From Phycisphaerales bacterium (lineage in GTDB: Bacteria; Planctomycetota; Phycisphaerae; Phycisphaerales; UBA1924): 64,000 nucleotides of DNA. Made by a program: the position numbers and the translations under genes. Of the stretch, positions 60,042 to 64,000 are shown one piece after another (position 1 is the first letter of the stretch; each line of letters begins with the position of its first letter). The notes beneath the pieces were generated by a model. That model was given only the letters and a program-made list of their open reading frames with translations. It had not been told where the DNA came from and made no database searches. The stretch covers positions 1-64,000 of the forward strand of contig JALHNK010000002.1 of assembly GCA_022843565.1 (NCBI GenBank), written 5' to 3'.

Positions 60042-61415
60042 TCACTCAAGCATTTCCTTCTTCCGCAGCAAATGGTGATACGACTGCGCGAAGCGGTGGG
60101 CCTCGTCGCGCACGCTCTGGACAAGCCGCAACGCCGCGTTGGTCCGCGCCAAACGGATCGGCTCACTGCGGGCGCGCACGTAGATCAACTCCTCCTTCTT
60201 CGCCAGGCTGATCACCATCGGCGGCTGGATCTCCAGTTGCGCCAGCGCCTCCTCCGCGGCGTGAAGCTGCCCCAGCCCTCCATCAATCATGATCACATCC
60301 GGAAACAACTCCTGCCCCGCGCCCGCATCACGATACCGACGCGACACCACCTCGCGGATCGACGCGTAGTCGTCGTTGGCCACCGAGCGGATCTTGTACC
60401 GCCGATATTCCTCCTTGAACGGCCGACCATCGACGAAGCACACCTTGCTGCCCACCGTCTGCCCGCCCTGCAGGTGTGCGATATCGATCCCCTCGATGCA
60501 GCGCACGCCCCGCTCAAGGCCCAGGACTTTCTGCAACGCGGCGCATCCCTTGGCCGGGTCGAGGGCCGCGATCTCGGTCTCGGGCTGCCAGCCCTCGGCG
60601 ACCTGTGCCCGCTCATCCAGCTTCTCGATCGATCGAATCTGGTCACGAAGGGCCGCGGCGCGTTCGTACTGCATCAGCCCGCTCGCGGCATCCATCTCGC
60701 TGCGCAGCTCGCGGAGCATCGCCGAGCGCTTGCTCGAGATGAACCGCGCGAATCGCTGCACATCGGCGCCATACGCCTCAACGCCGATGCGCTCGGCACA
60801 CGGCGCGGTGCACTGATCGATCGCCGCGAGCAGGCAAGGCCGGAAGAACTTGTTCCTCGGATCGCCCGCGACAATATCAATCGAGCAGGTGCGAAACTTG
60901 AACGCCCTCTGCAAGAGCTGCACCGCCTCGCGCAGCGCGCCGACGTTGGTAAACGGGCCGTAGACCTTCGCCGACTTGAGCAGCCGCGTCAGTGTCTCGT
61001 CGCCGGCGCCGCTGGGGTTCCGCGTGACAAAGACGCGCGGGTAGTCCTCGTTCTGGGTGATGACCAGGTACGGGAAGCTCTTGCCGTCTTTGAGGCGTGC
61101 GTTGAACTTCGGCGCGGGGCGCAGGTCTTTGATCAGCCGGCTCTCGGTGAGCAGTGCCTCCCACTCGCCCTCGCACTCGATGACGTCAAAGTCCTCGACA
61201 ACATCCAGCAGCGGCTGCTTCTTGAAGCCCAGATCCGCCGAGGGGACGAAATAGCTCGAGACACGATCCGGCAGCGTGCGGGCCTTGCCCACATAGACAA
61301 CCGTGCCCTGAGCGTCCTTCATCAGGTACACGCCGGGCACACTTGACAGCGATCGCGCCTTCTTCAGCAAGCGATCCAGACGATCTTCGCGACTCGTTTC
61401 CACCACGCTATTCAA
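60042..61415 (-). CDS. uvrC: UvrC excinuclease subunit lacking the C-terminal HhH domain
   Basis: 457 residues, against about 600 for typical UvrC. The GIY-YIG nuclease (about 26-100: PGVYLMKDAQGTVVYVGKA, RVSSYF), four Cys at 177, 194, 202 and 206 (Fe-S ligand positions), the UVR motif (about 240-266) and the RNase H-like nuclease (GIDIAHLQGG with Asp311, IMIDGGLGQL, DEAHRFAQSYHH) are all present. The chain ends where the tandem helix-hairpin-helix region would begin, and the next plus-strand sequence is the heptamer array, so nothing of it remains. The start codon is a TTG and not certain. Confidence 0.9.
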   Translation of the reverse strand: MNSVVETSREDRLDRLLKKARSLSSVPGVYLMKDAQGTVVYVGKARTLPDRVSSYFVPSADLGFKKQPLLDVVEDFDVIECEGEWEALLTESRLIKDLRPAPKFNARLKDGKSFPYLVITQNEDYPRVFVTRNPSGAGDETLTRLLKSAKVYGPFTNVGALREAVQLLQRAFKFRTCSIDIVAGDPRNKFFRPCLLAAIDQCTAPCAERIGVEAYGADVQRFARFISSKRSAMLRELRSEMDAASGLMQYERAAALRDQIRSIEKLDERAQVAEGWQPETEIAALDPAKGCAALQKVLGLERGVRCIEGIDIAHLQGGQTVGSKVCFVDGRPFKEEYRRYKIRSVANDDYASIREVVSRRYRDAGAGQELFPDVIMIDGGLGQLHAAEEALAQLEIQPPMVISLAKKEELIYVRARSEPIRLARTNAALRLVQSVRDEAHRFAQSYHHLLRKKEMLE

Positions 61416-61451
61416 TACGCGCCGATCACTCGCAACCGAGTACCGCTCGCA

Positions 61452-62381
61452 TTATCCGGGGCCCGCCGGCGGCGTGCCCGGCGCGGGCGATGGCGGAGAC
61501 GCAGGCTGTGCGTTGGGGTCAACATTCGGATCCTGGTTCGGATCCGTTGCCGGGTCTTGCTCGGGCTTAGGCTGTTTGTCCTTGTCCTTGTCTTCCGGCG
61601 CAGGCGGCGGCTCGATGGGCTTGCCGCTGTCCACGTCTTCGCCACGCAGGTGGCGGGTCATGTCGCGCATGAGCAGCGACATGCGGGCCTTCTGCTTGGG
61701 CGAGGCCAGCTCACTGCTGCGAACCACCGCGCCCGCGGCACCCATCGCCATGTTGTCATCAAGCTTGGTCACGCGCGCGCCGTTGCGCTCCTGGTTGCGC
61801 TTGGCGTCGCGCTTGGCCATCGCCGGCCGATCCTCTTCCTTGACCGGAAGGGTGAAGCCGCCGATGTCCTCCATCATCTTGGTCATTTCGACGAGCGACT
61901 TGTCGAGGAACTCGCCGCGCTTGGCCTTGGGCACGCTGGTGTAGTCGCGGGCGAACTCGTCCCACTGATCGACCATGAGCTTCTCGGCGTTCTTCTGGAG
62001 CTGCGCCCGCGCCGGGCCCATGATTCCCGCCGCGAACGACGCCATCAGCGCCGAATCGCCCGAGTCCATCCCCTTCATGCGAGCAACCAGATCCTTCAGC
62101 AGATCGCGGCGCTGCTTCAGCGGCAGGCGATTGAACTCATCGCTCAACAGCATGAAGTTCAGCGAGTCTTCCAGATCATCCACCAGCACCTTCGGAACCG
62201 CCATCGGGCGCGTGGCCACGTAGTACCACACGCCGCCACCGATGGCCAGCGCAACCACCACGCACCCGACCACGGCGCGGGTGCGCCGGCTGTCGAGGCG
62301 CTCGCTCAGTGCCGCGAGCTGCTCGCGCAATCGCCCAAAGCCGCTGCGCCGGGACTGGAGTTTGAAGTTGGCCATGCTCAT
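61452..62381 (-). CDS. Single-pass membrane protein with Pro/Asp-rich tail
   Basis: 309 residues from an ATG at 62381 (ATG at 62375 also possible). A basic N-terminus precedes a membrane segment (about 36-56, AVVGCVVVALAIGGGVWYYV). A helical domain follows (about 65-215: FNRLPLKQRRDLLKDLVARM, AEKLMVDQWDEFARDY, EFLDKSLVEMTKMMEDIGG) and then a low-complexity Pro/Asp/Lys/Gln tail to the end. No family recognised. Upstream of uvrC on the same strand, 36 nt away, so the two may be cotranscribed. Confidence 0.65.
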   Translation of the reverse strand: MSMANFKLQSRRSGFGRLREQLAALSERLDSRRTRAVVGCVVVALAIGGGVWYYVATRPMAVPKVLVDDLEDSLNFMLLSDEFNRLPLKQRRDLLKDLVARMKGMDSGDSALMASFAAGIMGPARAQLQKNAEKLMVDQWDEFARDYTSVPKAKRGEFLDKSLVEMTKMMEDIGGFTLPVKEEDRPAMAKRDAKRNQERNGARVTKLDDNMAMGAAGAVVRSSELASPKQKARMSLLMRDMTRHLRGEDVDSGKPIEPPPAPEDKDKDKQPKPEQDPATDPNQDPNVDPNAQPASPPSPAPGTPPAGPG

Positions 62382-62429
62382 GGTGTGCTCGATTCAAAGC
62401 AGAGTAAACGATCAACGCGCGGCGGTGAC

Positions 62430-63215
62430 TCAGGGGCCAGGAGGAGCGGGGGGGGTGGGGGGGGTGGGGGGAGTTGGAGGAATCACCGGCACCTGCGGCA
62501 CCGAGTTCTCGACCTGCTCACGGGGCGAGATATCAACCTCGCCGACGTGCCAGTCGCCGTAGAACAGGCCGTTCTGCCCCTTGTTGCCGCCCAGCGCGTG
62601 CCAGGCTTTGGCGTCGCTGAGCACGGGGATGTTGGTGCCGTTGCGCCAGTAGTTGCTGACCAGACGCTGCGCCTTGGACTTATCACCCAGCAGCGGCCCC
62701 TCGGCGAACACCATCATCATGCCGGGCCAGTATTCGTAGGAAATGCCCAGGCTCAGGCCCGCCTCGTCTTCGGGCTTGCGATCGCTGGGGCAGAAGAACG
62801 GATCGACGGGGATGTACTTGCTCTCGGGGTCGTCGGGGTTCTCGCGCTTCGGCGGGTTGACGTCCATGTACGCCGCGAGGATGTCAAGCAACGCCGGATC
62901 GCTCGAACTGGCGATCGCCGGGTCGTAAAACGGCCGGACGTTCGGGAGCAGATCTTTGTAGTTGTTCTGGTACATCTGGAACGACTGACCAAACGAGCGG
63001 AGGTTCGTCTGGCACTTGACATTGCGGGCGTAGGCCCGCACCCCCGCCATCGCCGGCACCAGGAGCCCGATGAGCACCGCGATGATCGCGATCACCACGA
63101 GCAGTTCGATCAACGTGAACGCCCGAATCGCGCGCCGGGGCCCGCGGCCACGACCGACCGACGCCAGCGCACCGCACCCGACGCGTTGATCACGACGAAG
63201 ATTCATGCTGATCAT
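62430..63215 (-). CDS. Prepilin-like exported protein
   Basis: 261 residues from the ATG at 63215 (an ATG at 63206 is also possible). A long basic leader precedes RAFTLIELLVVIAIIAVLIG, the prepilin cleavage site and hydrophobic helix. The body contains CQTNLRSFGQSFQMYQNNY, CPSDRKPEDEAG and DWHVGEVDISP, the planctomycete pseudopilin pattern, and ends in a Pro-rich tail (PPTPPTPPTPPAPPGP). It resembles the protein at 21215 in architecture. Probable type II pseudopilin-like surface or secretion protein. Confidence 0.8.
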   Translation of the reverse strand: MISMNLRRDQRVGCGALASVGRGRGPRRAIRAFTLIELLVVIAIIAVLIGLLVPAMAGVRAYARNVKCQTNLRSFGQSFQMYQNNYKDLLPNVRPFYDPAIASSSDPALLDILAAYMDVNPPKRENPDDPESKYIPVDPFFCPSDRKPEDEAGLSLGISYEYWPGMMMVFAEGPLLGDKSKAQRLVSNYWRNGTNIPVLSDAKAWHALGGNKGQNGLFYGDWHVGEVDISPREQVENSVPQVPVIPPTPPTPPTPPAPPGP

Positions 63216-63373
63216 GGGGACATTCACAAGGCACCTCCGGTACCGCCGCGTCAGGGTGTACCCCGTACCGCTCGGCCAGGTTGCATGCGCAATGTCGGTC
63301 GGTCGCAGCGTCGGCATCAGCACAACCCAGATTCACACCTGCCGCGAGCGAGGAAGACACAAACAAGACCCGA

Positions 63374-64000
63374 TTATCCGAACGTCGCGAGGATGGCCTC
63401 CGCCATGCGGTGGTTCAGGTAATGGCCGGAGCGATACCCGCAGATGCGCCCAAAGATCGGCCGGCCCACCAGGGCCAAGTCCCCGATCATGTCCAGGACT
63501 TTGTGACGGGCTGGCTCGCCCTCGAATCGCTCGGCCGTGCCGACAGGGCCATCGGGGCCGATCACCAGCACGTCTTCGTAGGTCAGGTGCTGGAACAGGC
63601 CCGCGCGCCGGAACGCCTCGGCCTGCGCCAGCGTGTTGAACGTCCGCGCCGGGGCGATCTGTGTCGCAAAGTACTCGACTGAGGCTTCCGCGAGATCGCC
63701 GGTCTGGTGATGCTGAATGAACCGCTCCATCCATGGTCGGATCGGTGCGTCGGGCCCATAGTCGAGGCGATACTCGAAATCCGTCACAGTGTCGAGGGCC
63801 GACAGTGAAGCAGCGGCGAGATGGTGGGGGGCCGGGGTGTGGGGGACGGGCGAGGCCTCAATCCACGCGTCCGCATCGCCAACGCGGATGGTTTCGCTGA
63901 TCACGATCGGCTCGCGTGATTGATCGGGGAGCTCGGCAACGCCGACGCGGCGGATCGCCTCGACCAACGGGCGCGCCGAGCCGTCCATCATCGGCACCTC
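63374..64000 (-). CDS. lpxC: UDP-3-O-acyl-N-acetylglucosamine deacetylase, partial
   Basis: Partial: the frame runs through the right edge, so the N-terminal half is outside the window. 209 C-terminal residues are visible. LpxC removes the acetyl group from UDP-acyl-GlcNAc, the committed step of lipid A synthesis. Diagnostic motifs are EVPMMDGSA, RTFNTLAQAEAFRRAGL, EGEPARHKVLDMIGDLAL and GYRSGHYLNH, which carry the zinc His and catalytic residues (for example the DGSA and ARHK blocks). Presence of lpxC and an LpxL-like gene in one window supports an outer membrane with lipid A. Confidence 0.93.
   Translation of the reverse strand, partial: EVPMMDGSARPLVEAIRRVGVAELPDQSREPIVISETIRVGDADAWIEASPVPHTPAPHHLAAASLSALDTVTDFEYRLDYGPDAPIRPWMERFIQHHQTGDLAEASVEYFATQIAPARTFNTLAQAEAFRRAGLFQHLTYEDVLVIGPDGPVGTAERFEGEPARHKVLDMIGDLALVGRPIFGRICGYRSGHYLNHRMAEAILATFG

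Noticed and set aside
60042-61415. UvrC shortness explained by a frameshift
   Set aside because: The sequence after the stop is a heptamer array in all frames, with no HhH-like coding sequence to rejoin.
61557-63422. Long open frame on the plus strand (621 codons)
   Set aside because: Antisense to the membrane protein and prepilin-like genes, with His/Arg/Val-biased composition and no domain.

Overview
The window looks like a chromosomal segment of a high-GC planctomycete, most likely class Phycisphaerae. The clues are several large exported proteins ending in tandem GC-type dockerin-like repeats, two proteins with PEP-CTERM-like sorting tails, prepilin-like proteins with planctomycete-style bodies, and lipid A genes at both edges (an LpxL-like acyltransferase at the left, lpxC running off the right). 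This assignment is inference from protein content; no rRNA or tRNA gene was found.

Left third (1-24 kb): envelope and housekeeping genes. They are an acyltransferase, a ClpP-fold (NfeD-like) protease, an anchored coiled-coil protein with a BRCT-like end, a NeuD-like acyltransferase, pgsA and rpoN. A compact operon at 8.5-12.7 kb encodes inner-membrane components like those of type II secretion or type IV pili (GspC-, GspL- and GspM-like) plus a TPR lipoprotein. Then come two dockerin-tailed exported proteins, a PEP-CTERM-like protein, a short Rho, a membrane-anchored phosphatase, two unrecognised proteins and a prepilin-like protein.

Middle (23.7-46 kb): a 959-residue exported protein with an Ig-like domain and dockerin tail, an orphan MalK-type ATPase, a second PEP-CTERM-like protein, a double ABC-2 permease, an ECF sigma/putative anti-sigma pair, and a signalling cluster. 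The cluster holds an HTH-receiver protein, an HDOD-histidine kinase and a degenerate receiver protein, with a HAMP-PP2C phosphatase further on. A thiL-tsaE pair in which TsaE carries a decayed YacG-like tail, and sdaA, complete this part.

Right third (46-64 kb): Nudix, pirin, HIT and PilZ proteins, DNA polymerase IV, a small winged-helix-like protein, two tandem dockerin-tailed paralogues, dnaN, an exported protein, uvrC without its C-terminal HhH region, a prepilin-like protein and partial lpxC. Between the two paralogues lies a 75-bp fossil of the interior of dnaN. It shows that a block including dnaN was once duplicated.

Across the window, gene 3' ends and gaps carry short tandem arrays with a strict 7-nt (occasionally 8-nt) period and a shared vocabulary of words. 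No listed gene explains them. Together with the dnaN fossil they are the most unusual features here.
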